A stretch of 64,000 bases of DNA from Frondihabitans sucicola (GTDB lineage Bacteria > Actinomycetota > Actinomycetes > Actinomycetales > Microbacteriaceae), in contig NZ_AP027732.1 of assembly GCF_030296615.1 (NCBI RefSeq), positions 1,240,001-1,304,000 on the forward strand, in the 5' to 3' direction. Both the position numbers and the translations under genes were made by a program. The number at the start of each line of letters is the position of its first letter. Within the stretch, counting starts at the first letter, position 1. Positions 8,300-16,553 of this stretch are shown one piece after another. Under the pieces are notes generated by a model. It was given only the letters and a program-made list of their open reading frames with translations, made no database searches and was not told the DNA's origin.

Positions 8300-9487
8300 C
8301 TAGACGCGCTCGCAGAGCAGCGCCGTGTGGTGCCCCCTGAACCGGGTCAGGATCAGCGTCGCCTCGTTGGAGCCCGACAGCTGCAGCTTCTTGCGGAACG
8401 CGGCCGGATCGACGTCCACCCCGCGCTTCTTGATCTCCACCCGGCCGATGCCGCGCTTCTTCAACTCCTGGCGCAGCCGCTTCTCGTCGAGCGGGAACGT
8501 CTCGAGCACCCGGAAGCACTGGGCGAAGGGCGTCTCGGTGGCCGCGGACGACGAGAGGTAGGCGATGTCGCGGCTGATGGTCGACGCGCCGAGCTGCCGG
8601 GCGAGATCGCCGATGAGCCGCGCCCGGATCACGCCGCCGTCGGGTTCGTAGACGTACTCGGCCAGATCGCCGACCTCGACGTCGTCCGAGTCTCCGGATG
8701 CCGTCAGTTCGGCCGGGCCGTGCGCACCCAGCACGAGTGCGGCGCGTTTCACCCCGGGCCGGGCGAGGGGGCCGAACCAGACGCCGACCTCGACCACCGA
8801 TCGGTCGACCGAGATCCACTGGCACTCGGCGTCGTCGGGCAGCAGCTCGCGGTCGATTCCGGGGCCGAGCTTCACCCCTGTGGGCAGGCGCGAGGCGAAG
8901 GCGAACGCCGTGTCGAGCGTGGGGGACCAGCCGGCAGGATCCTGCAGCCGCTGCGTCGACGAGTGGCCCGAGGTGCGCCGAGCGGGATCGAGGAACACCC
9001 CGTCGACGCCGTCGAGGTCGGCCTCTTCGGCGGTTCCGAGGCGAACCTCGGCCGACGGCCACGGCGCCAGGTTGTAGGTGGCGATGGCGGCCGTCACCTC
9101 GTCGCGGTCGACGGCGACGACCCCGAGATCGAGGGCGGCCAGGGCGAGGGCGTCCCCGCCGATGCCGCAGCCGAGGTCGGCGATGCGAGTGAGGCCCGCG
9201 CGGCGGAACCGCCCGGCGTGCGTCGAGGCCACCGGGAGACGGGTCGCCTGCTCGAGGCCTGCCTCGGTGAAGAGCATGCGCTCGGCGAAGTCGCCGAACT
9301 TGGCGCGCCCCTTGGAACGGAGCTTCGCCTGGGTCAGGACCGCGGCGACGAGCTCCGGGGAGTGCCCGGCCTTGCGCAGCTTCGCGACCTGCGCGAGCAC
9401 GTCGGCCTTCTGATCGAAGGCGGGAAGCGAGTCGAGGAGGCGAAGCCCCTCGGGCGTGAGGAGTTCGCGGAGTTCTTTCGCCTGCAT
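8300..9487 (-). CDS. Class I SAM-dependent methyltransferase with THUMP-like domain
   Basis: 395 residues. Helical N-terminus (about 1-90), a Rossmann methyltransferase core with motif I ADLGCGIGGDALALA (about 105-120) and motif IV FLDPARR (about 160), then a C-terminal RNA-binding THUMP-like domain ending KKRGVDVDPAAFRKKL...ALLCERV. Family knowledge suggests rRNA or tRNA methylation; the exact substrate is not known from sequence. Transcribed toward the small membrane protein gene; the groES promoter lies behind its start. Confidence 0.85.
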   Translation of the reverse strand: MQAKELRELLTPEGLRLLDSLPAFDQKADVLAQVAKLRKAGHSPELVAAVLTQAKLRSKGRAKFGDFAERMLFTEAGLEQATRLPVASTHAGRFRRAGLTRIADLGCGIGGDALALAALDLGVVAVDRDEVTAAIATYNLAPWPSAEVRLGTAEEADLDGVDGVFLDPARRTSGHSSTQRLQDPAGWSPTLDTAFAFASRLPTGVKLGPGIDRELLPDDAECQWISVDRSVVEVGVWFGPLARPGVKRAALVLGAHGPAELTASGDSDDVEVGDLAEYVYEPDGGVIRARLIGDLARQLGASTISRDIAYLSSSAATETPFAQCFRVLETFPLDEKRLRQELKKRGIGRVEIKKRGVDVDPAAFRKKLQLSGSNEATLILTRFRGHHTALLCERV

Positions 9488-9590
9488 GGGTCAATCATCC
9501 CGCGGCGGCGGCTCCGTCTCCGGCACGAGCCTTCGAGCACATGCTCCAGAGACGGGGGAGACGCGACGAAGCCGCCCGCGGCGACACAGT

Positions 9591-9617
9591 CTGGCACTCG
9601 GATTGACCGAGTGCCAG
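9591..9617. promoter_or_regulatory. CIRCE element (HrcA operator), upstream copy
   Basis: Perfect inverted repeat CTGGCACTC - nine bases - GAGTGCCAG, matching the CIRCE arrangement of nine-base arms and nine-base spacer. The -35 hexamer of the groES promoter lies inside the spacer, so HrcA binding would block polymerase. Confidence 0.92.
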
Positions 9618-9631
9618 CCACGCCCTATGGT
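9603..9631 (+). promoter_or_regulatory. groES promoter
   Basis: TTGACC at 9603-9608 and TATGGT at 9626-9631 with a 17-base spacer form a housekeeping sigma promoter. Both ends are covered by CIRCE elements. Predicted start is near 9638, inside the second operator. Confidence 0.8.
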
Positions 9632-9635
9632 TGAT

Positions 9636-9662
9636 CTGGCACTCACACGCGTGAAGTGCCAA
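9636..9662. promoter_or_regulatory. CIRCE-like element (HrcA operator), downstream copy
   Basis: CTGGCACTC - nine bases - AAGTGCCAA: the left arm equals the first copy and the right arm has changes only at its outer positions. It begins at the predicted transcription start of groES, so the promoter is bracketed by two operators 18 bases apart. Confidence 0.8.
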
Positions 9663-9715
9663 CCACGGATTTCCAGTTCCGCCGTCGCAGCTCGTTTAGA
9701 AAGAAGAGGTCAACC

Positions 9716-10012
9716 GTGTCGGTCAACATCAAGCCGCTCGAAGATCGCATCGTCATTCGTCAGGTCGAGGCCGAGCAGACCACTGCTTCCGGCCTCGTGA
9801 TCCCCGACACCGCCAAGGAGAAGCCCCAGGAGGGCGAGGTCGTGGCTGTCGGACCGGGTCGCATCGACGACAAGGGCAATCGCGTTCCGCTCGACGTCGC
9901 CGTCGGCGACAAGGTCATCTACTCCAAGTACGGCGGAACCGAGGTGAAGTACGGCGGCGAAGACCTGCTCGTGCTCTCGGCCCGCGACGTGCTCGCGGTC
10001 ATCGTCAAGTAG
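9716..10012 (+). CDS. groES: Co-chaperonin GroES
   Basis: Heptameric lid of the GroEL chaperonin. 98 residues, starting [46 protein letters not shown], with the mobile loop and Gly-rich beta barrel of the family. I chose GTG 9716, preceded by AAGAAGAGG, because the longer reading would begin inside the second operator. Controlled by two HrcA operators. groEL1 does not follow, unlike in M. tuberculosis. A terminator and rarD come next, so GroEL must be encoded elsewhere. Confidence 0.97.
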   Translation: MSVNIKPLEDRIVIRQVEAEQTTASGLVIPDTAKEKPQEGEVVAVGPGRIDDKGNRVPLDVAVGDKVIYSKYGGTEVKYGGEDLLVLSARDVLAVIVK

Positions 10013-10025
10013 CACCGCTGCTGCA

Positions 10026-10061
10026 GAAGGGCCCCGTCTCCGCAAGGAGGCGGGGCCCTTC
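10026..10061 (+). terminator. Rho-independent-type terminator after groES
   Basis: A 16-base-pair stem with one G-T pair (GAAGGGCCCCGTCTCC / GGAGGCGGGGCCCTTC) and a GCAA loop begins 14 bases after the groES stop. It lacks a long T tract, as is common in high-GC actinobacteria. Confidence 0.85.
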
Positions 10062-10149
10062 GCGTGCGCGGCGGGCAGCGCAGGATCACGTGGCAGCAGG
10101 ACGACGGTCGGTGGCCGTCACGAGCCTGCCCGACGTCGGAGGCAGCGGT

Positions 10150-10155
10150 TAGCCT
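10150..10155 (+). promoter_or_regulatory. -10 box for leaderless rarD
   Basis: TAGCCT is six bases before the GTG at 10162, the spacing expected when transcription starts at the start codon. No Shine-Dalgarno precedes the gene. Confidence 0.5.
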
Positions 10156-10161
10156 TTCGAG

Positions 10162-11115
10162 GTGAGCAACGAAGATCCTGCCAAGGCGAGAGCCGGCCTG
10201 CTGTTCGCTGTCGGCGCGTACGGCCTGTGGGGCTTCCTGCCCGTCTACTTCCTGCTCCTGCAGCCGGCCGGCGCCGTCGAGATCGTCGCCTGGCGCATCC
10301 TCTGGTCGCTCGTCTTCTGCGCCGTGCTGCTGGCTGCCACCAAGTCGTTCCGTCGCTTCGCCGCCCTCCTCCGCGATCGCCGCACCGTCGGCACCATGGC
10401 TCTGGCGGGCGCCATCATCGTCGTCAACTGGACCACGTTCATCTTCGCCACCCTGAGCGGTCACCTTGTCGAGGCCGCGCTCGGGTACTTCATCAACCCG
10501 GTGGTCACCGTCCTGCTCGGCGTCGTGATCCTGCGCGAGCGGCTCCGGCTCCGGCAGTGGATCGCGGTCGGCATCAGCGTCGTCGCCATCGTCGTGATCG
10601 CGGTCGGCTACGGCACCATGCCGTGGATCTCCCTGATCCTCGCCTTCTCGTTCGGTACCTACGGCCTGATCAAGAAGCGCGTCGGCGGCCGGGTCGACGC
10701 GATCGGCGGCCTCACCCTCGAGACGCTCGCGCTCTCGCCCGCCGCCGCGATCGCCCTGATCGTCGTCGGCGTCAACGGCGGCCTGGCCTTCGGCACCTCC
10801 GGTGTTCCGCAGGCGGTGGCCGTGGTCGGCACGGGGGCGATCACGGCGGTCCCGCTGCTCTTCTTCGCCGCGGCCGCGAGCCGGCTGCCGCTCTCGACGC
10901 TCGGCCTGACGCAGTACATCGCGCCGATCCTGCAGCTCGTCGTGGGCGTCGCGTTCCTGCACGAGCCGATGTCCGCCTCGCGCTGGTTCGGCTTCGCCCT
11001 GATCTGGGTCGCTCTGGCCGTTCTCAGCGCCGACGCGGTGCTCGTGAACCGGTCGAGTCGGGCGCGGCAGCTCTCAGCGAATACATCACGAATTGCTAAC
11101 GAAACGGCGAGGTGA
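10162..11115 (+). CDS. rarD: EamA/RarD family drug-metabolite transporter
   Basis: 317 residues with ten predicted membrane helices in two EamA halves. The N-terminal segment GLLFAVGAYGLWGFLPVYF and the later IAPILQLVVGVAFLHEPM are typical of the RarD subfamily. The substrate is not established; RarD was named for a chloramphenicol-sensitivity phenotype. It occupies the position after groES where groEL1 lies in mycobacteria. The start is a probable leaderless GTG. Confidence 0.88.
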   Translation: MSNEDPAKARAGLLFAVGAYGLWGFLPVYFLLLQPAGAVEIVAWRILWSLVFCAVLLAATKSFRRFAALLRDRRTVGTMALAGAIIVVNWTTFIFATLSGHLVEAALGYFINPVVTVLLGVVILRERLRLRQWIAVGISVVAIVVIAVGYGTMPWISLILAFSFGTYGLIKKRVGGRVDAIGGLTLETLALSPAAAIALIVVGVNGGLAFGTSGVPQAVAVVGTGAITAVPLLFFAAAASRLPLSTLGLTQYIAPILQLVVGVAFLHEPMSASRWFGFALIWVALAVLSADAVLVNRSSRARQLSANTSRIANETAR

Positions 11116-11226
11116 TGCCAGCAACACACGGGTGAAACATTCGCCCCCTAGGTTCTTACCCATTCACACGGTTGGGTCGCGCGCCATCGCGCGACCGCAT
11201 CACCACCGTTCAGAAAGGGTTCACGG

Positions 11227-12564
11227 ATGATCAGATCCACCACTGCCCTGAAGGCACTCACGATCACGGCAGCAGCGACACTGCTCCTCGTCGGGTGTTC
11301 CTCCACGGGTTCCAAGACTTCGTCCTCCAGCTCGTCGACGCCGAAGTCGACGGCGAAGGCCGACCCCGCAGCGAGCTGCAAGGCGCCTTCGACGCCGAGC
11401 ACGGACGCCATGAAGATCGGCACGCTCCTGCCGCTCACCGGTTCGCTCGCGTACCTCGGCCCTCCCGCTGTCGCGGGTGCAGGCCTGGCGCTCGACGACA
11501 TCAACGCGGGCGGCGGCGTCGTCGGCAAGCCCGCGGCGATCTCGTCGGTGACCGACTCCGGCGACTCGACCGACCTCACCGTTTCCAGCTCGGCTGCCGC
11601 CAAGCTGAAGGCGGCCAAGGTCTCGGTCGTCCTCGGCGCCGAGTCGTCCAGCGTCACGCTGAACGTCATCGACCAGATCACCGGCAGCTGCACCATCGAG
11701 ATCTCGCCGGCCAACACCGCGTCGTCGCTCTCGGGCTACTCGTCGTACTACTACCGCACCGCTCCGCCGGACTCGGTCCAGGGCTCGGCCCTCGGTCAGC
11801 TCGTCGTCGGTGACGGCCACGCCAAGGTCGCCTTCCTGGTCTTCAACGACTCGTACGGCACCGGCCTCCGCGACTCGACGCAGAAGGCCATCGAGGCCGC
11901 CGGCGGTTCGGTCGTCTACGGCGGCACCGGCAAGAGCCAGGAGTTCCCGCCCGGTCAGAAGACCTTCTCGTCCGAGGTGACGGCCGCTCTGGCCGCCAAG
12001 CCCGACGCGATCGTCATCCTGGCGTTCGACGAGACCAAGCAGATCGTGCCCGAGCTCGTGTCGCAGGGCTGGGACCTCTCGAAGACCTACATGTCGGACG
12101 GAAACACCGCCGACTACTCAAAGGACTTCCCGGCCAAGACGCTGCTGAACGGAAAGGGCACCATCCCCGGCGCCCAGCCCACCACGGCACTCAAGGCCCG
12201 TCTCAACGCGTGGTACCTGAAGAACGACAAGAAGGCGCTGACCGACTACTCCTACGCGGCCGAGTCGTACGACGCCATCACCCTCGCGGCGCTCGCCGCC
12301 GAGAAGGGCAAGGGCACCGACGCCGGGACCATCCAGGCCAACATGGCTGCGGTCTCCGGAGCCGACGGCGGCACCAAGTGCGCCACGTACGCCGACTGCA
12401 AGAAGCTCCTCGACGCCGGCAGCAAGATCCAGTACCAGGGCCCGTCCGGCATCGGTCCGTTCAACAAGAACAACGACCCGTCGAGCGCCTACATCGGCAT
12501 CTACAAGTACGACGACAAGAACGTCCCCGTCTACCAGAGCAGCATCCAGGGCGACGTGAAGTAA
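11227..12564 (+). CDS. Branched-chain amino acid-type ABC transporter substrate-binding lipoprotein
   Basis: 445 residues. N-terminal lipoprotein signal with lipobox LLVGC, lipidated Cys24, then a Ser/Lys linker (about 25-48) and a periplasmic-binding protein type 1 fold of the LivJ family (KIGTLLPLTGSLAYLGPP..., VAFLVFNDSYGTGLRD). It is anchored outside the membrane and should deliver ligand to LivHM. GAAAGGG lies 8-15 bases before ATG 11227. The permease and ATPase genes lie on the opposite strand about 1.1 kb downstream, so this subunit has its own promoter. Ligand (branched-chain or other amino acid) is inferred. Confidence 0.88.
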   Translation: MIRSTTALKALTITAAATLLLVGCSSTGSKTSSSSSSTPKSTAKADPAASCKAPSTPSTDAMKIGTLLPLTGSLAYLGPPAVAGAGLALDDINAGGGVVGKPAAISSVTDSGDSTDLTVSSSAAAKLKAAKVSVVLGAESSSVTLNVIDQITGSCTIEISPANTASSLSGYSSYYYRTAPPDSVQGSALGQLVVGDGHAKVAFLVFNDSYGTGLRDSTQKAIEAAGGSVVYGGTGKSQEFPPGQKTFSSEVTAALAAKPDAIVILAFDETKQIVPELVSQGWDLSKTYMSDGNTADYSKDFPAKTLLNGKGTIPGAQPTTALKARLNAWYLKNDKKALTDYSYAAESYDAITLAALAAEKGKGTDAGTIQANMAAVSGADGGTKCATYADCKKLLDAGSKIQYQGPSGIGPFNKNNDPSSAYIGIYKYDDKNVPVYQSSIQGDVK

Positions 12565-12589
12565 CTCTCACCACCAGTCAGACCCGACG

Positions 12590-12628
12590 CCGGAAGCCCG
12601 GCAGGAGCGATCCTGCCGGGCTTTCCGG
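12590..12628 (+). terminator. Terminator after the binding-protein gene
   Basis: Stem CCGGAAGCCCGGCAGGA / TCCTGCCGGGCTTTCCGG with a one-base bulge and GCGA loop, 26 bases after the stop codon. The loop-side bases include one copy of the GATCCTGC octamer. Confidence 0.85.
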
Positions 12629-12660
12629 TGTTTCCGACGCTCCTGCGAGCGCCGCGAAAA

Positions 12661-12684
12661 AATGTCCTCCTTTTTGGGGACATT
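12661..12684. promoter_or_regulatory. Inverted repeat upstream of the SGNH gene
   Basis: AATGTCC at 12661-12667 and GGACATT at 12678-12684 form a perfect seven-base dyad in an unusually A/T-rich patch about 45 bases before the SGNH start. It is either an operator or a weak hairpin. I cannot tell which. Confidence 0.35.
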
Positions 12685-12726
12685 CAATGCCGGGTCGAGC
12701 ACCCTCCGCATGCCACGATTGTGGAG

Positions 12727-13470
12727 ATGACAACGCTGCCCGAAGAGCGTCGCCGGCCCGGGCGCCGTCGCCCGCTCGACGCCCTGCTCCTGCTCGCGCG
12801 TCCCCTCCTCCTCGTTTCCTTCGCTCTCTACCAGCTCGAGGTCCGCCGCAATCTCTACCCCCGAGACACGCCGTCAGCGGCCTTCGAGGGTGTCGACCCG
12901 GTTCGCCTGCTCTTCATCGGCGACGTCGCCGTCTCCGGCCACGGCGTCCTGAGCCACGGGCTGACCGTGGTGTCGCGGACCGCGGAGCGCATCGCCGTCG
13001 ATTCCGGCCGCGGCGCCACGTGGACGGTGGTCGCCGAGCCAGACCTCACGCTGGCCAAACTGGTGGCGCGCCGCGAGATCGGCGCTGCGGGCGTCGAGGT
13101 GGCCTACGTCGCGCTCGGCATTCCCGACGTCTTGCTCATCACCCGACCGGAGCGCTGGTCGCGCGACCTCGAGACCGTGGCGCGCAGGATCCAGAGCGAG
13201 TCCGGTCTGCGCGCGTGTCGCGTGGTGATCTCGGGGATCCCGCCGCTGTCCGACTTCCGGCCGATCCGGCCCGCCGTGCGCCGCATCATCAACCGGCAGG
13301 TCGACCGCCTCAACGCCGCCAGCGCCGACCTCGCAGCGTCGGTGCCCGGCCTGATCTTCGTGCCGTTCCCGACCTGGCGCATCGGCGACATGTACATCAA
13401 GCAGGCATTCTCCTGGCGGACGATGCACGACGCCTGGGCCGAGACCTTGGCGTCCGTGCTGCGCGCCTGA
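12727..13470 (+). CDS. SGNH/GDSL-hydrolase-like protein with altered catalytic serine block
   Basis: 247 residues. An N-terminal hydrophobic segment (LDALLLLARPLLLVSFALYQ) acts as anchor or signal, followed by an SGNH-like fold. Block I reads RLLFIGDVAVSGHGVLSHG, where the usual GDS serine is Val. The Gly-containing block VISGIPPL is kept and WRTMHDAW near the C-terminus could hold the Asp-His pair. Start is uncertain: ATG 12727 and GTG 12721 are both possible and neither has a good ribosome site. Loss of the serine suggests altered or no esterase activity. Substrate is unknown. Confidence 0.65.
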   Translation: MTTLPEERRRPGRRRPLDALLLLARPLLLVSFALYQLEVRRNLYPRDTPSAAFEGVDPVRLLFIGDVAVSGHGVLSHGLTVVSRTAERIAVDSGRGATWTVVAEPDLTLAKLVARREIGAAGVEVAYVALGIPDVLLITRPERWSRDLETVARRIQSESGLRACRVVISGIPPLSDFRPIRPAVRRIINRQVDRLNAASADLAASVPGLIFVPFPTWRIGDMYIKQAFSWRTMHDAWAETLASVLRA

Positions 13471-13478
13471 CGCCCCTC

Positions 13479-13682
13479 CCGCAGGTCACGGGGGTGGCGG
13501 AGCACCCCTCGGAGGCGCGAGATGCAAGGCGGAGGAGGAGGGCCATGGCGGAGCCATTGCCGACGACGACAACGCCGCAGGTCGCGGGGGTGGCGGAGCG
13601 CCCGTCGGAGGCGCGAGATGCAAGGCGGAGGAGGAGGGCCATGGCGGAGCCATTGCCGACGACGACAACGCCGCAGGTCACG
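13479..13682. repeat. 96-bp tandem duplication plus partial third copy
   Basis: Two adjacent 96-base units (13479-13574 and 13575-13670) are followed by the first 12 bases of a third. They differ at only a few positions. The array fills the gap between the convergent ends of the SGNH gene and livF, and its last bases hold the livF stop. The unit is a multiple of three and open in several frames, so repeat-coded ORFs there are probably spurious. Confidence 0.9.
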
Positions 13683-14480
13683 CCCCCGAGGGGTGCTCGC
13701 TGTCGACGTCTTTGGCGAGGGTGCCGAGGTAGAGCTCGATCACCTTCGGGTCGTCGGCCAGCTCGTGGCCGGTGCCCGAGTAGGCGTTGCGGCCTTGGTC
13801 GAGCACGTAGCCGCGGTCGCAGATCTGCAGGCAGCGCCGCGCGTTCTGCTCGACCATGATGACCGAGACGCCGGCCTTGTTGATGCGGCGGGTGCGGATG
13901 AACGTCTCGTCCTGGCGCACGGGGAGAGTCCCGCGGACGGCTCGTCGAGCAACAGCACCTTGGGGTCCATCATGAGGGCCCTGGCCATCGCCACCGACTG
14001 CCGCTCGCCGCCCGAGAGGGATCCTGCGCGCTGATCGCGCCGATCGGCCAGGACGGGGAACAGGTCGAAGATCACGTCGAGGCGCTCGGCGAACTTCTTC
14101 GGGCGGAGGAACATGCCCATCTGGAGGTTCTCCTCGATGGTCAGCGACGGGAAGACGTTGTTCGTCTGCGGCACGAAGCCGATGCCGGCCTGGACGAGCT
14201 TGTTGGCCTTCAGGTTGGTGATGTCCTGGCCGGCGAGCGTCACGCTGCCGGAGTGGATCTTCACCAGGCCGAACAGCGCTTTCAGCAGCGTCGACTTGCC
14301 GGCCCCGTTCGGGCCGATGATGCCGATCAGCTCGCCGGGGTAGCAGACGAGGTCGCAGTTGTTCAGGATGTTCACGCCCGGCAGGTAGCCGGCGACGAGG
14401 TCGTCGGCTCGCATGATCGGTTCTTGGCCGGCGAACTTCTCGGTGCCCTTGTGAACGGTGGTGTCGATGGTCGTGCTCAT
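13678..14480 (-). CDS. livF: Branched-chain amino acid ABC transporter ATP-binding protein LivF, frameshifted as sequenced
   Basis: ATPase subunit of the LivFGMH-type importer. Walker A GPNGAGKST is at residues 56-64, the signature is SLSGGERQSVAMARAL and Walker B is VLLLDEPSAGLSP. The frame breaks just after Walker B. Adding one C (coding strand) to the four-base run at 13921-13924 restores LSPVRQDETFIRTRRINKAG...MVEQNA...GTLAKDVDSEHPSGA, about 267 residues, with the expected switch-His region. The start overlaps the livG stop by four bases. It is the last gene of the leftward liv operon, ending in the tandem repeat. Confidence 0.88.
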
Positions 14481-15562
14481 TTGTCGTCCTCGGCGGGTGC
14501 GTCGATCTGGTGCTCTTCTTCGTTCAGCTCCGGGGCCGGCTCGCGGCCGACCCGCTCCGGTTCTGCGGAGCCGCGGGCGGCGTCCTCCTGTTTGACCTCG
14601 GCCTCGAGCTCCTCGAGGGTGTCGTCGGTCAGCAGGGAGTCGTCGCCGAGGTCGGTGTCGTGGTGGGCGCCCAGGTAGGCGTCGATCACCGCGGGGTTGT
14701 CCATGACGGTGTCCGCGGGACCTTCCGCGACGATCCTGCCCTCGGCCATGACGATCACCCAGTCGGAGATGTGCCGGACCATGTGCATGTCGTGCTCGAC
14801 GAAGAGCACCGTGGTGCCCTCGTCGCGCAGGCTCTGGATGTGTCCGAGGAGCGACTGGGTCAGGGCCGGGTTCACGCCGGCCATCGGCTCGTCGAGCATG
14901 ATCATGGCCGGATCGCTCATCAGCGCCCTCGCCATCTCGAGCAGTTTGCGCTGGCCGCCCGACAGGGATCCTGCGTAGTCGTCCTTCTTCTCGAGCAGCT
15001 TGAAGCGCTCCAGCAGATCGATGGCTTTGAGCTCGATCTCGGCTTCGCGCTTTTTCCAGAGCGGTTTCACGATCGCGACGAAGAAGTTCTCGCCCGGCTG
15101 GTCCTTGGCGCCGAGCAGCATGTTCTGCATGACCGTCAGTCGGGAGAGCGCTTTGGTCAGCTGGAAGGTGCGCACCATGCCGGTGCGGGCCACCTTGGCG
15201 GCACCGACGGCGCTCATGGCCTTGCCGTCGAACACCCAGCGGGCGGTGTTCGGGCCGCGGTTGGTGATCGACGGTGCCGAGTTCGGCTTGTCGAATCCGG
15301 TGAGCAGGTTGAAGAAGGTGGTCTTGCCGGCGCCGTTCGGGCCGATCAGAGCGGTGATCGCGCCCCGCTGCACCTCGACGTGCCCCACGTCGACGGCGGT
15401 CATGCCGCCGAAGCGACGCACGACGTTGTCGACGGTGAGGATGGGATCGGGCTTCGCGCTGCCCGGCTCCTCGGTCACCGTCGCCAGCTTGCGACGCAGC
15501 TCGGTGCGGTCGTAGTCGTAACCGGGAATGCTGCCCCGCGGGGTCTTCGTGGTCTCAGACAC
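14477..15562 (-). CDS. livG: Branched-chain amino acid ABC transporter ATP-binding protein LivG
   Basis: 361 residues, longer than the usual ~260. A ~40-residue head precedes the ABC core with Walker A GPNGAGKTT (74-82), signature SLSGGQRKLLEMARAL and Walker B MIMLDEPMAGVNP, then LFVEHDMHMV. A ~55-residue acidic tail (DTDLGDDSLLTDD..., ending DAPAEDDK) follows. Pairs with LivF as the two ATPases of the importer. It overlaps livM by eight bases and livF by four, so the genes are cotranscribed. Confidence 0.93.
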   Translation of the reverse strand: MSETTKTPRGSIPGYDYDRTELRRKLATVTEEPGSAKPDPILTVDNVVRRFGGMTAVDVGHVEVQRGAITALIGPNGAGKTTFFNLLTGFDKPNSAPSITNRGPNTARWVFDGKAMSAVGAAKVARTGMVRTFQLTKALSRLTVMQNMLLGAKDQPGENFFVAIVKPLWKKREAEIELKAIDLLERFKLLEKKDDYAGSLSGGQRKLLEMARALMSDPAMIMLDEPMAGVNPALTQSLLGHIQSLRDEGTTVLFVEHDMHMVRHISDWVIVMAEGRIVAEGPADTVMDNPAVIDAYLGAHHDTDLGDDSLLTDDTLEELEAEVKQEDAARGSAEPERVGREPAPELNEEEHQIDAPAEDDK

Positions 15563-16541
15563 TGAACGACAGCTCCCTCTTGTTGCCCAGGATGCCCTGG
15601 GGTCTGAAGATGATCAGGCACATCAGCGCCACTCCGACGAGCACGTAGGAGAACTGCACCGTCTGCTGCCCGTTCATGATGGACGACGGGATGAAGTCCT
15701 GGGCCAGCGTCTGTACGAGCAGGCGCATGACGAAGAACAGGATCGCGCCGAGGATGGGTCCGAACACCGTCGCGGCTCCACCGAGCAGCAGCGCCGTGTA
15801 GATGAAGAACGTCGTCGATCTCCCGAGGCCGTCGGGCTGGACGGACGACGGCAGCACGTAGATGATGCCCGCGATGGCACCGATCAGGCCGCCGAGGATG
15901 AGCGCCTGCAGCTTGTAGCTGTAGACGTTCTTGCCGAGGCTGCGCACGGCGTCCTCGTCCTCGCGGATGCCCTTGAGCAGCCGGCCCCACGGGCTCCGTG
16001 CCAGCGCCCAGACGAGCAGCGCGAACAGGGCCACGAGGCCCCATCCGACGATGCGGATCCACCAGCCGTTGACACCGTTGTTGTCGTAGTTGAACCAGAG
16101 GATCTGCGTGGTGCCGTCCGGAAGGGGCGACAGGGCGTTGAACGGACCGTTGTAGGTGTTGCCGGTGATGCCGTTCGAGCCACCGGTGACGTCGGTCAGG
16201 ATCGACGATCGGCCGACCATGCGGATGATCTCGGCGGCCGAGATGGTCACGATGGCGAGGTAGTCGCCCCGCAGCTTCAGCGTCGGCAGTCCGAGTATCA
16301 GAGCGAATGCCAGCGCCACGATCAGAGCGACCAGCACGGCGAGGAAGATCGGCAGACCGCGCTCGATCGAGATCGCGAAGCCGTAGGCGCCGAGCAGGAG
16401 GAACGCGGCCTGGCCGATGTTCAGCAGGCCTGCGAAGCCGAAGTGGATGTTGAGCCCGATGGCGGCGATCGCGAAGGCGGCGGTCGTCGGCGCGAGCGCC
16501 TGGACGGAGAGCGATTGCAAGAGGCTGACGATGTAGTCCAT
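15555..16541 (-). CDS. livM: Branched-chain amino acid ABC transporter permease LivM
   Basis: 328 residues with about eight to ten membrane helices. Family segments IHFGFAGLLNIGQAAFLLLGAY near the N-terminus and SPWGRLLKGIREDEDAVRSLG, the ATPase-coupling loop, are clear. Forms the membrane channel with LivH. It starts 12 bases after the livH stop with GGAG upstream, and overlaps livG. Confidence 0.93.
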   Translation of the reverse strand: MDYIVSLLQSLSVQALAPTTAAFAIAAIGLNIHFGFAGLLNIGQAAFLLLGAYGFAISIERGLPIFLAVLVALIVALAFALILGLPTLKLRGDYLAIVTISAAEIIRMVGRSSILTDVTGGSNGITGNTYNGPFNALSPLPDGTTQILWFNYDNNGVNGWWIRIVGWGLVALFALLVWALARSPWGRLLKGIREDEDAVRSLGKNVYSYKLQALILGGLIGAIAGIIYVLPSSVQPDGLGRSTTFFIYTALLLGGAATVFGPILGAILFFVMRLLVQTLAQDFIPSSIMNGQQTVQFSYVLVGVALMCLIIFRPQGILGNKRELSFSV

Positions 16542-16553
16542 GAGTGGTCTCCT

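Noticed and set aside
12657..12684. The A/T-rich inverted repeat as terminator of the binding-protein gene
   Set aside because: A stronger GC hairpin already lies at 12590-12628. This second repeat is weak and closer to the next gene, so it is listed as a possible operator.
13397..13681. Minus-strand ORF of 94 codons with a 32-residue repeat
   Set aside because: It is just the translation of the 96-bp tandem repeat plus the opposite strand of the SGNH gene; no ribosome site and no conserved domain.
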